Part shown: positions 45,876 to 54,010 of the stretch, in pieces | How positions within the stretch are numbered: position 1 is the stretch's first letter | How the letters are laid out: every line of letters starts with the position of its first letter | Assembly (NCBI GenBank): GCA_035555315.1 | Contig: DATMGU010000106.1 | Coordinates: 1-62,731, forward strand | Direction of reading: 5' to 3' | DNA length: 62,731 bases | Origin: DATMGU01 sp035555315 | GTDB taxonomy: Bacteria > Pseudomonadota > Alphaproteobacteria > ATCC43930 > CGMCC-115725 | The notes under the pieces: generated by a model | What the model was told of the DNA's origin: nothing | The model's database searches: none | What the model saw: the letters and a program-made list of their open reading frames with translations, nothing else | Position numbers and translations under genes: made by a program

Positions 45876-46325
45876 TTAGAACGGCTTGACCACCACCAAA
45901 AAGACGATGCCGATCATCAGCACGGTGGGCACCTCGTTGACCAGACGGAAGAAACGCGCGGGATGTTTGTTAGCATCCTCGGCGAAGGCGCGAGTCCAGC
46001 GGGCCATCATCCCATGCGCGGCCAACAGCCCCGCGACCAGCAGCAGCTTCACGGGCAGCCACGCCTGCTGGTGATCGACCAGGCCCGGCACGCCTACCAG
46101 CAACACCCCGAACAACAGAGTCGCCAGCATCGCCGGCCGCATGATCAGCCGGAGCAGCTTACGCTCCATGATTTTGAAGGTCTCCGACAGGGCGGAACCC
46201 GGTGCTGCCTCCGCGTGATAGACGAACAGACGCGGCAGATACAGCATGCCAGCCATCCAAGCGATCACGCTGATGATGTGCAGAGCCTTCAGCCACGGAT
46301 AGGCCGCCAGCATAAAATCCATCAT
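45876..46325 (-). CDS. hemJ: HemJ-type protoporphyrinogen oxidase
   Basis: A 149-residue membrane protein with four predicted helices. It has WLKALHIISVIAWMAGMLYLPRLFVYH, where the His and the later conserved residues bind haem, and the basic FKIMERKLLRLIMRPAM. HemJ oxidises protoporphyrinogen IX to protoporphyrin IX. ATG 46325 overlaps the hemH stop (ATGA). It lies directly after hemH, the next enzyme of the pathway, which supports this assignment. Confidence 0.93.
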   Translation of the reverse strand: MMDFMLAAYPWLKALHIISVIAWMAGMLYLPRLFVYHAEAAPGSALSETFKIMERKLLRLIMRPAMLATLLFGVLLVGVPGLVDHQQAWLPVKLLLVAGLLAAHGMMARWTRAFAEDANKHPARFFRLVNEVPTVLMIGIVFLVVVKPF

Positions 46326-47359
46326 GCTCCCTTCCAGGGACATCGACGAAAGGATGTCGGGCAGATCCGGCCTGCTTCACCAGAGCACAGCGGCTCATCG
46401 CCGGCTTGTAGCCGGCGTATCTGCCGCGTCAGGCCATCGATGAAGGCCGGCACGGTGCTGACCGTGGGGACCCGGTGAAAGCCCGGGACGCCCGCGTGAT
46501 GGGCGAGTTCCCGGTATTCGATATCCAGCTCTACCAGCGTCTCCGAATGCTCCGAGACAAACGCGATCGGCACCAGGATGAGAGAGATGCCCTCCCGCCC
46601 CGCCCGCTCAATCTCCCGACCGGTCGACGGGCCGATCCATTCCAGCGGCCCGACGCGGCTCTGATAGCAGATCGACCAATCCAGCCCATCGATCGCCAGC
46701 CGATCGACCACCGCCACCACCGTGCGTTCGACCTGCCATTGATAGGGATCGCCTGCCTTGACGGTTTTCTTGGGCAGTCCATGGGCTGTGAACAGCACCC
46801 TGGGGGGCTTGCCCGGCATTCCCGCGACACCTTGTTCAGCCAGCGCTTGCTGGACCAAACCCGCGACCGCCTCGACGAAGCCCTCATCCTGGGGATAGCA
46901 GCACAGCAGCTTGGTCGGCACGTCCAACCCGATGGACCGCGCGGCACGGCGCCAATCGGTGACCGACGAGCCGGTCGTCGTCGAGGAGAATTGGGGATAG
47001 AGTGGCACCAGCAGGATCCGGTCCGGCGCCCAAGCCTGAACGGCACGGCTTTGCTCCTCGCTCATCGGATGCCAATAGCGCATCACGATGAAGCTCTTGA
47101 AGTCAGGCCCTAGCGCCGCTTCCAGGGCCAGGGCCTGCGCCTGTGTATTGCCGAGCAGCGGCGACCCACCACCGATCCGCTCGTAGATGGACCGCGCAAC
47201 CGGCGCCCGGCGCCCGGCGATCAGTTTCGCGACCAACCAACGCAACGGGTTCGGCAAGCTGATGATCGCCGGATCCCGGAACAGGTTGACCAGAAACGGG
47301 GCGACCGCGCTCGGCTGGTCGGGACCGCCCAGATTGAACAAGATCAACGCTGTCTTCAT
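46322..47359 (-). CDS. hemH: Ferrochelatase, possibly with a [2Fe-2S] cluster
   Basis: A 345-residue enzyme that inserts iron into protoporphyrin IX. ALILFNLGGPDQPSAVAPFL at the start, PLYPQFSSTTTGSS at about 119-132, and FTAHGLPKKTVKAGDPY with the catalytic His, then GPLEWIGPST, are family blocks. It has Cys153/154 and three cysteines in the last 21 residues (C325, C333, C340), resembling the arrangement of ligands in the cluster-bearing Caulobacter enzyme. ATG 47359 is chosen over 47383 because an AAGG lies 8 bases before. Followed by hemJ. Confidence 0.95.
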   Translation of the reverse strand: MKTALILFNLGGPDQPSAVAPFLVNLFRDPAIISLPNPLRWLVAKLIAGRRAPVARSIYERIGGGSPLLGNTQAQALALEAALGPDFKSFIVMRYWHPMSEEQSRAVQAWAPDRILLVPLYPQFSSTTTGSSVTDWRRAARSIGLDVPTKLLCCYPQDEGFVEAVAGLVQQALAEQGVAGMPGKPPRVLFTAHGLPKKTVKAGDPYQWQVERTVVAVVDRLAIDGLDWSICYQSRVGPLEWIGPSTGREIERAGREGISLILVPIAFVSEHSETLVELDIEYRELAHHAGVPGFHRVPTVSTVPAFIDGLTRQIRRLQAGDEPLCSGEAGRICPTSFRRCPWKGA

Positions 47360-47439
47360 GATGTCGCCTTCATGGCGCCGCACAGTGCTGAAGCCTCGCC
47401 ACCCTGTCTAGGCCGGCGGTGTCGCACCTTGCCCCTCAA

Positions 47440-48531
47440 TCACGTACCCTTGATCTCGTAGCCCTTGATCATGCTCGCAAGCTCCGCGACATGCTCGACC
47501 GGTGTCTCCGGCACGATGCCATGGCCCAGATTAAAGATGAATCGACCGCCGCTCAGCGTGTCGTTGATCCGCTGGACCGCTGCCGCGAGGGCGACGCCGC
47601 CGGCGACCAGCACTTGCGGGTCGAGATTACCCTGCACGGCTACATGGGGCTGCAGCGTGTCCCGCGCCCAGTCAAGCGGCATCCCCTGATCGATGCTCGC
47701 CACATCCACGCCTGTCGATTTCACGAACCGCTCATAGGCGAGGCCGGAAGCACGTGGAAAGCCGATCACCGGGATGGCGGGATATCGCTGCTTCAAGGCG
47801 CCGACGATCCATCGGGTCGGCTCGATCACCCAGCGGTCATAAGCTTCGCCGTCGAGCGCCGATGCCCAACTGTCGAAGAGCTGGACGATTTCCGCCCCGG
47901 CGTCGATCTGCGCACTCAGATGAGCGACGGTGGCCCGGCACAACAGATCAATCAGCTGGCCAAAGCCATCCGGGTCCCCGCTGGCCCAGGCCTTGGTGCG
48001 TTCGAAGGTCCGGCTGCTGCCGCCTTCGATCATATAGGTCGCGACCGTCCACGGGGCTCCGGCGAAACCGATGACCGCGGTGTCGTCGGGCACGGCCGCG
48101 GCGATGCGCCGGACCGCCTCATAGACCGGCGCCAGACGGTCCGCCTGCCAGTCGAGCGTTAGCTCAGCCAAGCCTCTAATATCGCGGATCGGCTCCAGGA
48201 CAGGACCCTCGCCCTCCTTGAAGGCGACAAGCTGGCCGAGGCCATGGGGGATGACCAGAATATCGCTGAACAGAATCGCCGCATCCATGCCGAACCGTCT
48301 CAGCGGTTGCAGCGTCACCTCGGTTGCCAGATCCGGATTGAAACAGAGGTCCAGAAATCCACCGGTTTTAGCGCGAATGGCGCGGTATTCTGGCAGATAT
48401 CGGCCGGCCTGACGCATCAGCCAGAAAGGTGGCCGATCGGTCGGCTCGCCTTTGATTGCCCGCAGCAACCGCTTCCGCGATGGCCGAAGCTGCCCGGCCC
48501 CAATATCCGCGCCGTTCGAGAAACGATCCAC
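47440..48531 (-). CDS. hemE: Uroporphyrinogen decarboxylase
   Basis: A 363-residue enzyme that turns uroporphyrinogen III into coproporphyrinogen III. RPPFWLMRQAGRYLPEYRAI is the signature near residue 30; GFAGAPWTVATYMIEGG and the C-terminal GNLDPQVLVAG and FNLGHGIVPETPVEHV are the other family blocks. GTG 48531 is chosen for AAGGGA about 6 bases upstream; upstream in-frame codons lie in the AT-rich origin region. It is followed by hemH and hemJ. It borders the probable replication origin, as hemE does in Caulobacter and Rickettsia. Confidence 0.95.
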   Translation of the reverse strand: MDRFSNGADIGAGQLRPSRKRLLRAIKGEPTDRPPFWLMRQAGRYLPEYRAIRAKTGGFLDLCFNPDLATEVTLQPLRRFGMDAAILFSDILVIPHGLGQLVAFKEGEGPVLEPIRDIRGLAELTLDWQADRLAPVYEAVRRIAAAVPDDTAVIGFAGAPWTVATYMIEGGSSRTFERTKAWASGDPDGFGQLIDLLCRATVAHLSAQIDAGAEIVQLFDSWASALDGEAYDRWVIEPTRWIVGALKQRYPAIPVIGFPRASGLAYERFVKSTGVDVASIDQGMPLDWARDTLQPHVAVQGNLDPQVLVAGGVALAAAVQRINDTLSGGRFIFNLGHGIVPETPVEHVAELASMIKGYEIKGT

Positions 48532-48931
48532 ACTGCTTCCCTTTTGAGAAATAGAAATTATTGAATAGGGGTAGGGGTAGTAGGGCCTGTGGATAGTGTG
48601 GATTACCGCTGCCGATGATTCCATCCCCACCGGCGATGTTTTCCTGCCTTTGACGCCGTCTCCTGTGCATTTTTCCGGACTAATTGTAAGGGGGTCATTC
48701 TATCCGCCCGCCCGCCCGCCTGATGAATAACGGGGATAAGGGGGATGCTTCGGCCCGGCGGCAGATTATCCCCCCTGTCACGACAGGCTGCGCGAAAAGG
48801 TCCTCAGAGGTATCGAACGGCCCTTTATAGTAGGGTGAGCGGGTATGGTTTCGGCGAGGGGTGTCATATTCCTGACTTATCCCCGTTGATCCGATAGTTT
48901 CCCCCAGGAAATTTCGAAGGGACCCTGGAAC
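48532..48931. other. oriC: Probable chromosomal replication origin (oriC)
   Basis: This 400-base gap between hemE and the PpsR gene contains no gene. It has two adjoining, same-direction DnaA-box-like 9-mers, TGTGGATAG (48588-48596) and TGTGGATTA (48597-48605), each one base from the consensus; three copies of TTATCCCC (48732-48739 reversed, 48776-48783, 48877-48884); an AT-rich stretch (about 48543-48568) as a possible unwinding element; and one GANTC (48617-48621) for CcrM. The flanking genes match the Caulobacter and Rickettsia origin. Two parS sites, parAB and mnmG-rsmG lie within 12 kb. Confidence 0.72.
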
Positions 48932-49750
48932 TTGACGCGTTTCCATCTCCATCTGGTATCCGATGCGACTGGCGATACGGTCCATGCCCTGGCGCGGGCT
49001 TGTCTCGTGCAGTTCGAGGAAGCCGAGGCGATCGAGCATATCTGGTCGATGGTGCGCACGCGCGGTCAGATCGAGCGGGTGATCGCTGGTGTCGATGCCA
49101 ATCCGGGCGTCGTGCTGTTCAGCCTGGTGAACGAACAGCTGAGGTCACCGCTTCAGGAGGCGTGTCGTCGTCTCCAGACACCCGCGATCCCTGTGCTCGA
49201 CCCGGTGATCGGGGCGTTGGCCGGGTATCTCGGCCGGCAGAGCCGTGGCTTGCCAGGACAGCAGCACGCGCTCGACACTGAATATTTTGCTCGGATCGAC
49301 GCCATGACCTTCGCCATGACTCATGACGATGGCCAGGCGACTTGGGGTCTGAACGACGCGGATGTGGTACTGGTCGGCGTCTCGCGCAGCTCCAAGACCC
49401 CGACCTGCATCTATCTGGCCAATCGGGGGATCAAGGCGGCAAATGTCCCACTGATCCCGGGGTTGCCGCCGCCGCTTGAATTGTTCACGGCGACGCGCCC
49501 GCTGATCGTCGGCCTGACCAACGATCCCGAACGGCTGACCGCGATCCGCCGCAATCGGCTGACCGCCCTCCAGGAATCGCCGGAAATGGCTTATACCGAT
49601 CTGCAATCGGTTCAGACGGAGGTGGCGGCTGCCCGCCGCCTATGCGCCGAGCAGCGCTGGCCGGTCATCGACGTCACCCGTCGCTCGATCGAAGAGACTG
49701 CCGCCGCGATCCTCAAACTGTTGGCCCGGCGGCAAGGTACGGAACCTTGA
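48932..49750 (+). CDS. Pyruvate phosphate dikinase regulatory protein (kinase/pyrophosphorylase)
   Basis: A 272-residue protein of the DUF299/PpsR family, a kinase that also removes phosphate by phosphorolysis and controls PPDK or PEP synthase. It opens FHLHLVSDATGDTVHALARA, has the P-loop VGVSRSSKTPTCIYLANRG (about residues 148-166) and VGLTNDPERLTAIR. TTG 48932 is the start; it has GGAA close by and AAGGGA 11 bases upstream. Its stop overlaps aroE (TGATG). It borders the origin. Confidence 0.93.
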   Translation: MTRFHLHLVSDATGDTVHALARACLVQFEEAEAIEHIWSMVRTRGQIERVIAGVDANPGVVLFSLVNEQLRSPLQEACRRLQTPAIPVLDPVIGALAGYLGRQSRGLPGQQHALDTEYFARIDAMTFAMTHDDGQATWGLNDADVVLVGVSRSSKTPTCIYLANRGIKAANVPLIPGLPPPLELFTATRPLIVGLTNDPERLTAIRRNRLTALQESPEMAYTDLQSVQTEVAAARRLCAEQRWPVIDVTRRSIEETAAAILKLLARRQGTEP

Positions 49751-50601
49751 TGGGACAAAAGCCAGTAGGCGGCCGCTTCCGGCTCGCGGGGGTGGTCGGC
49801 TGGCCGGTCGCGCATTCCCGATCGCCAATCCTCCACCGTCACTGGCTGGACCGGTATGGCATCGCCGGGGCTTATGTCCGGCTGCCCGCCGAACCGGCGG
49901 AGCTGGAGCGGTTGATCCGCGCCCTGCCGGCACTGGGCTTCGCCGGATGTAATGTCACGATTCCACATAAGACGGCGGTGGTGCCTTTGATGGATCATCT
50001 CGACGAAACCGCCCGGCGCATCGGTTCCGTCAATACGATCGCCGTATCGCCAAGCGGCGAGCTTACCGGCAGCAGCTCCGACGGATACGGGTTCCTGGAA
50101 AACCTGCGGGCGATGCAGCCCAACTGGCATTCGTCAAACGGCGTCGTCACCGTGTTCGGTGCCGGCGGCAGCGCCCGGGCGGTGACCACGGCCTTGGCGA
50201 TGACCGGCGCCCAGGAGATCCGTGTCGTCAATCGCAGCGAGTGGCGTGCGGCCGCTCTTGCCGAGGAATTTGGCGCGCCGCTGCGGCCCTGGCCCTGGGC
50301 GGCGCGCGCCGCGGCTCTGGAGGATGCGACTCTCCTGGTCAATACCACCAGCCAGGGCATGGCTGGCCAACCGCCGCTCGATATCGACCTCGCGGGGCTG
50401 CCTCGGACCGCGGTTGTCGCCGATTTGGTCTATATGCCGCTGGAAACGCCTCTGCTGGCCACGGCCCGGCGTCGTGGCAACCCGACGGTTGACGGCCTCG
50501 GCATGTTGCTGCATCAGGCACGTCCTGGTTTCGAGGCTTGGTTCAGCGTAGCCCCGGCGGTCGACGACGCGCTACGGCGCGCTGTCCTCGCCAGCTTCTG
50601 A
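49750..50601 (+). CDS. aroE: Shikimate dehydrogenase
   Basis: A 283-residue enzyme that reduces 3-dehydroshikimate with NADPH. It has GVVGWPVAHSRSPILH at about 15-30, GCNVTIPHKTAVVPLMD with the catalytic Lys, SVNTIAV, and the nucleotide loop VFGAGGSARAVTTAL (about 134-148), followed by NTTSQGM and DGLGMLLHQA. ATG 49750 shares one base with the upstream stop. Coupled to the PpsR gene and followed by coaE. Confidence 0.95.
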   Translation: MGQKPVGGRFRLAGVVGWPVAHSRSPILHRHWLDRYGIAGAYVRLPAEPAELERLIRALPALGFAGCNVTIPHKTAVVPLMDHLDETARRIGSVNTIAVSPSGELTGSSSDGYGFLENLRAMQPNWHSSNGVVTVFGAGGSARAVTTALAMTGAQEIRVVNRSEWRAAALAEEFGAPLRPWPWAARAAALEDATLLVNTTSQGMAGQPPLDIDLAGLPRTAVVADLVYMPLETPLLATARRRGNPTVDGLGMLLHQARPGFEAWFSVAPAVDDALRRAVLASF

Positions 50602-50613
50602 CGCGGGGCATCG

Positions 50614-51222
50614 GTGAAGATCGTCGGTCTCACCGGATCGATCGGCATGGGGAAATCGACCGCGGCCGCCATGGCGCGCGATCTGGGTGTGCCGGTGCAC
50701 GACGCCGATGCCGCCGCGCGTCGTCTGCTGGCGCCGGGCGGCGAGGCGGTCGAAGCGGTATTGGCCGCATTTCCCGATGTGGCCGCGGCGGATGGCGGGA
50801 TCGATCGCATTAGGCTGGGCGACCGCGTCTTCCGTGACACCGCTGCCTTGCGCCGGCTGGAGGCGATCACCCATCCTCTGGTCAGGCGCGCCGAGGCGGC
50901 GTTCCTGGCGCGGCAGGCGCGCCGGCGTGTCCCGCTGGTCGTCCTCGACATCCCGTTGCTCTACGAAACTGGTGGCGAGCGGCGCTGCGACGCGGTGCTG
51001 GTGGTTTCCGCCCCTGCCTTCCTGCAACGTCAACGCGTGCTGCGCCGGCCGGGGATGACCGAGGTGAAGTTCCGGGGGATCCTCGGCAAGCAAGTGCCGG
51101 ACGCGGAAAAACGCCGGCGAACCCGCTGGGTTTTGCCGACCGGCCTGGGCAAGGCGGTGACGCGGCGGGCTTTGCGGCGAGCCCTCGCCGATATCAAGGC
51201 TATCCCCAACACGGCCGCTTGA
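50614..51222 (+). CDS. coaE: Dephospho-CoA kinase
   Basis: A 202-residue kinase of the last step of CoA synthesis. P-loop GLTGSIGMGKSTAAAMARDL at residues 5-24, VHDADAAARRLLAPGG, ITHPLVRR, LDIPLLYETG and the C-terminal MTEVKFRGILGKQVPDAEKR are all family motifs. The start is GTG 50614, 12 bases after aroE. The order aroE-coaE-dnaQ is common in alphaproteobacteria. Confidence 0.94.
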   Translation: MKIVGLTGSIGMGKSTAAAMARDLGVPVHDADAAARRLLAPGGEAVEAVLAAFPDVAAADGGIDRIRLGDRVFRDTAALRRLEAITHPLVRRAEAAFLARQARRRVPLVVLDIPLLYETGGERRCDAVLVVSAPAFLQRQRVLRRPGMTEVKFRGILGKQVPDAEKRRRTRWVLPTGLGKAVTRRALRRALADIKAIPNTAA

Positions 51223-51289
51223 GTTGCCGACTCCGCGCGGCGATACTCGGTGCCGCCGAACAGGTGGGTTTCAGGGGGCGTAGGACGGT

Positions 51290-51958
51290 ATGCGGGAGAT
51301 CATCCTCGACACGGAAACGACGGGACTCGATCCGGCGAGTGGCGATCGGGTTGTCGAGATCGCGGCTATCGAGTTGTTCAACCTGATGCCTACGGGCCGC
51401 GAGTTCCACATCTACATCAATCCCGAACGCGACATGCCGATCGAGGCGTTCGAGGTCCATGGCCTAAGCGCGGAATTCCTGGCTGGGCACCCGACCTTTG
51501 CACCGCAAGCCGCGGATTTCGTGGAGTTCATGGCCGGTGACCGGCTGGTCGCTCATAACGCGGAATTCGATGTCCGGTTTCTCAATGCCGAGCTGACGGC
51601 CTGCGGCTTGCCGGTGCTCGCCTCGCCAGTGCAGGACACCTTGCAGATGGCCCGGCGGAAATTCCCCGGCGCGCCGGCCAGCCTCGATGCCTTGTGCCGG
51701 CGCTTCGCCATCGATCTGTCGGAGCGCAGCCGGCATGGCGCGTTGATCGACTGCCGGCTGCTCGCCCGAGTCTATCTCGAATTGATGGGCGGCGCGCAAC
51801 CCGTCCTCAGCCTGATCTCGGCTGATGTGCGGACTGTCGACGGGCCGGTTCTGGTCCGTCAGCCCAGGGCCGCCCGGCCGCATCAGGCGATGGCCGAGGA
51901 ATTGGCGGCACACCAAGCGCTGCTGGACGGATTGACCAACCCTGTCTGGCGTCAGTGA
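51290..51958 (+). CDS. dnaQ: DNA polymerase III epsilon subunit (3'-5' exonuclease)
   Basis: A 222-residue proofreading exonuclease. ExoI is ILDTETTGLDPASGDRVVEI (D7 and E9), ExoII is RLVAHNAEFDVRFLNAE (about 86-102) and ExoIII is SRHGALIDCRLLARVY (His and Asp at about 149 and 154), so the DEDDh site is complete. It closes the PpsR-aroE-coaE-dnaQ run and is convergent with secB, 6 bases apart. Confidence 0.95.
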   Translation: MREIILDTETTGLDPASGDRVVEIAAIELFNLMPTGREFHIYINPERDMPIEAFEVHGLSAEFLAGHPTFAPQAADFVEFMAGDRLVAHNAEFDVRFLNAELTACGLPVLASPVQDTLQMARRKFPGAPASLDALCRRFAIDLSERSRHGALIDCRLLARVYLELMGGAQPVLSLISADVRTVDGPVLVRQPRAARPHQAMAEELAAHQALLDGLTNPVWRQ

Positions 51959-51964
51959 TTGGTG

Positions 51965-52498
51965 TTAGGCGGTGCCGGCTTCGCCCGCCGCCAGGTTCGC
52001 CTGTTTCAGCCGGCGCACCTCGCCGAAATTGATCGGATTGATCAGCAGCGGCAGGAAACCACCTTCCCGCGTGCTGGTCGCGATGATCGCCCGGGCGAAC
52101 GGGAACAGCAATGTCGGCGCCTCGACCAGCAGCAGCATCTCGACCAAATCCTCCGGTGCGTTCCGGATGGTGACGACGGCGCCGTATTCCAGCTCGATCA
52201 GAAACGCGACCTCGCCTTGTGACTTCGCCTCTGCCTTGATGTTGAGAATGACCTCGTAAACATCGTCGCCGATCTTCTGCGCCTTTACATCGGCACCGAC
52301 CTGAACTTCGTTCGGCGCGTTTTGCGGCAGCAAGCTGTTCGGCGCGCGCGGATTTTCGAACGAGAAATCCTTCAGGAACTGGACGTTGACCGCGAAGAAC
52401 GGACCGGTCTCGCCAGCGGCGCCCGTAATCTGGTCCCCGGAATTTTGATGGGCTGACGGTAAGGCTGTGGATTTGCCGTTGGCGGCGGTATCGGACAT
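51965..52498 (-). CDS. secB: Protein-export chaperone SecB
   Basis: A 177-residue tetrameric chaperone that keeps preproteins unfolded and hands them to SecA. The first 35 residues are a polar extension; the fold then has FAVNVQFLKDFSFENPRAP, VYEVILNIKAEAKSQGEVAFLIELEYGAV and LLLVEAPTLLFPFARAIIAT, with FLPLLINPINFG near the end. ATG 52498. Usual neighbour of dnaQ and fxsA here. Confidence 0.94.
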   Translation of the reverse strand: MSDTAANGKSTALPSAHQNSGDQITGAAGETGPFFAVNVQFLKDFSFENPRAPNSLLPQNAPNEVQVGADVKAQKIGDDVYEVILNIKAEAKSQGEVAFLIELEYGAVVTIRNAPEDLVEMLLLVEAPTLLFPFARAIIATSTREGGFLPLLINPINFGEVRRLKQANLAAGEAGTA

Positions 52499-52639
52499 GC
52501 ACGGCTCCGGGTAACAGGCGCCCAAGGATCAGGCGGTATGGATCGGGTGATGGAGCGGGGCACTAGCACGGAACCCGATGGCACCACAACGCCCCAGAAC
52601 CACAACACCCTGGCGTCGGTCGAGGCGTCAGCGGGTCAG

Positions 52640-53137
52640 CTAGGAACGACCCCAGCGGCTATCGATCGCCGGGGGCTCCTCCCCGACCGGCCGCACCTCG
52701 TGGAACTCGCCCTCGATCGTCCTTCCGTCGCCTCCCGGCGGTTGATGCGGCCCCCCATCTCGCGGTGAGCCGTCTTGCGCCAAGCCGCCCTGGCGGAGGT
52801 GTCGTAGCACCAAATCGGCGGCCGCGCGCCGCACCGGCGGAAACAGCAGGATAAGGGCGGCGAGATCGGTGACAAAGCCCGGTACCATGAACAAGGCGCC
52901 GATCAGCAGGATCAGCACGCCATCGACCATTGGTCGTACCGGCGGTTCGCTTCGCTGCAGCGCGGCCTGCATCCGGCGGAGCGCCAACAAACCCTGGGAG
53001 CGGACGATGCCGATGCCGATGACACCGCTCAGCAGCACCACCGCCAGTGTCCCGGCCAAGCCCAGCCAGTGCCCGATCACCACGAAACCGGCGATTTCCA
53101 GCAAAGGCAATAGGAACAGCGCCAGGATCAGAGGCAT
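52640..53137 (-). CDS. fxsA: FxsA family membrane protein
   Basis: A 165-residue membrane protein with the FxsA core: LILALFLLPLLEIAGFVVIG at the start, LAVVLLSGVIGIGIVRSQGL, and VDGVLILLIGALFMVPGFVTD with a final hydrophobic helix LILLFPPVRR. The last 50 residues are polar. FxsA of E. coli suppresses F exclusion of phage T7; the cellular role is unknown. It is divergent from timA with 120 bases between. Confidence 0.9.
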   Translation of the reverse strand: MPLILALFLLPLLEIAGFVVIGHWLGLAGTLAVVLLSGVIGIGIVRSQGLLALRRMQAALQRSEPPVRPMVDGVLILLIGALFMVPGFVTDLAALILLFPPVRRAAADLVLRHLRQGGLAQDGSPRDGGPHQPPGGDGRTIEGEFHEVRPVGEEPPAIDSRWGRS

Positions 53138-53257
53138 AGCGGCTTGTCCTTTTCAGCCGAGGAGCTTATCTGTCGATGGCGGTTCGGAACCGGCGACGGC
53201 CGATCCAGGGAAAAGGGCATCCCCCGCATCCGGGCGGCTTCCGGCAGGATTTCAGCG

Positions 53258-54010
53258 ATGAATGACCAGATTATCGACATAATCCTATTTGCCATGGTAG
53301 CCGGGTTTTTGATTCTGCGGTTGCGCAGCGTGCTTGGCAGGCGACCCGGCGCGGAACGACCGCCGGAACAGGGTGACCGTTCCCGGCGCGGCTTCGGTCC
53401 GAATGTTCCAGCCAAACCAGGCCAGATCAATAAGGCCAAATCAGGTTTGCCGACAGACAACGTGGTCAGCCTGCCCGATCGGGGCAAGGGCCTTTCGCCG
53501 GCCCGCCCCGACTCCCCGCTTGACGCGAACCCGGCCGACACGTTCGAAAAGCCGCCGGGAACCTTGCAATCGGGGCTGCAGGAGATCGCCGCCGCCGATC
53601 CGAGTTTTTCACCCGAGGCGTTCCTGGTCGGCTCGCGCAGCGCCTTCGATTACATCGTCAGCGCCTTCGCGGCCGGCGACACGGCTGTCCTGCGTCCTTT
53701 GTTGAGCGACGATGTCTACGACAGATTCGCCGATGAGATCCGCGGCCGGATGGCGGCGAAGGAGACTTTGGAAACGCGTATCGTCCGCCTCGATGCCGCC
53801 GATCTGGTGGAGGCGGATCTCGAAGGCCGGACCGCCAGCATCACCCTCAAATTCGTCTCGCAGCAGACCAGCGTCGTTCGGGACGCCGATGGCAAGATCA
53901 TCGAAGGCGACCCGGAGCGCCCATTCGAGCGGACGGACATCTGGACCTTCTCCCGTAATGTCCGGTCGCAGAACCCGAATTGGGCGCTGGTGGCCACCCA
54001 CGCGCCTTGA
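53258..54010 (+). CDS. timA: Tim44/TimA family protein
   Basis: A 250-residue protein with one N-terminal membrane helix (IIDIILFAMVAGFLILRLRSVL), a polar linker and a C-terminal Tim44-like domain (about 110-250) with SPEAFLVGSRSAFDYIVSAF and EGDPERPFERTDIWTFSRNV. It is related to the mitochondrial Tim44 import subunit; bacterial members are inner-membrane associated with no settled role. ATG 53258. Its stop overlaps mltA (TGATG). Confidence 0.9.
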   Translation: MNDQIIDIILFAMVAGFLILRLRSVLGRRPGAERPPEQGDRSRRGFGPNVPAKPGQINKAKSGLPTDNVVSLPDRGKGLSPARPDSPLDANPADTFEKPPGTLQSGLQEIAAADPSFSPEAFLVGSRSAFDYIVSAFAAGDTAVLRPLLSDDVYDRFADEIRGRMAAKETLETRIVRLDAADLVEADLEGRTASITLKFVSQQTSVVRDADGKIIEGDPERPFERTDIWTFSRNVRSQNPNWALVATHAP

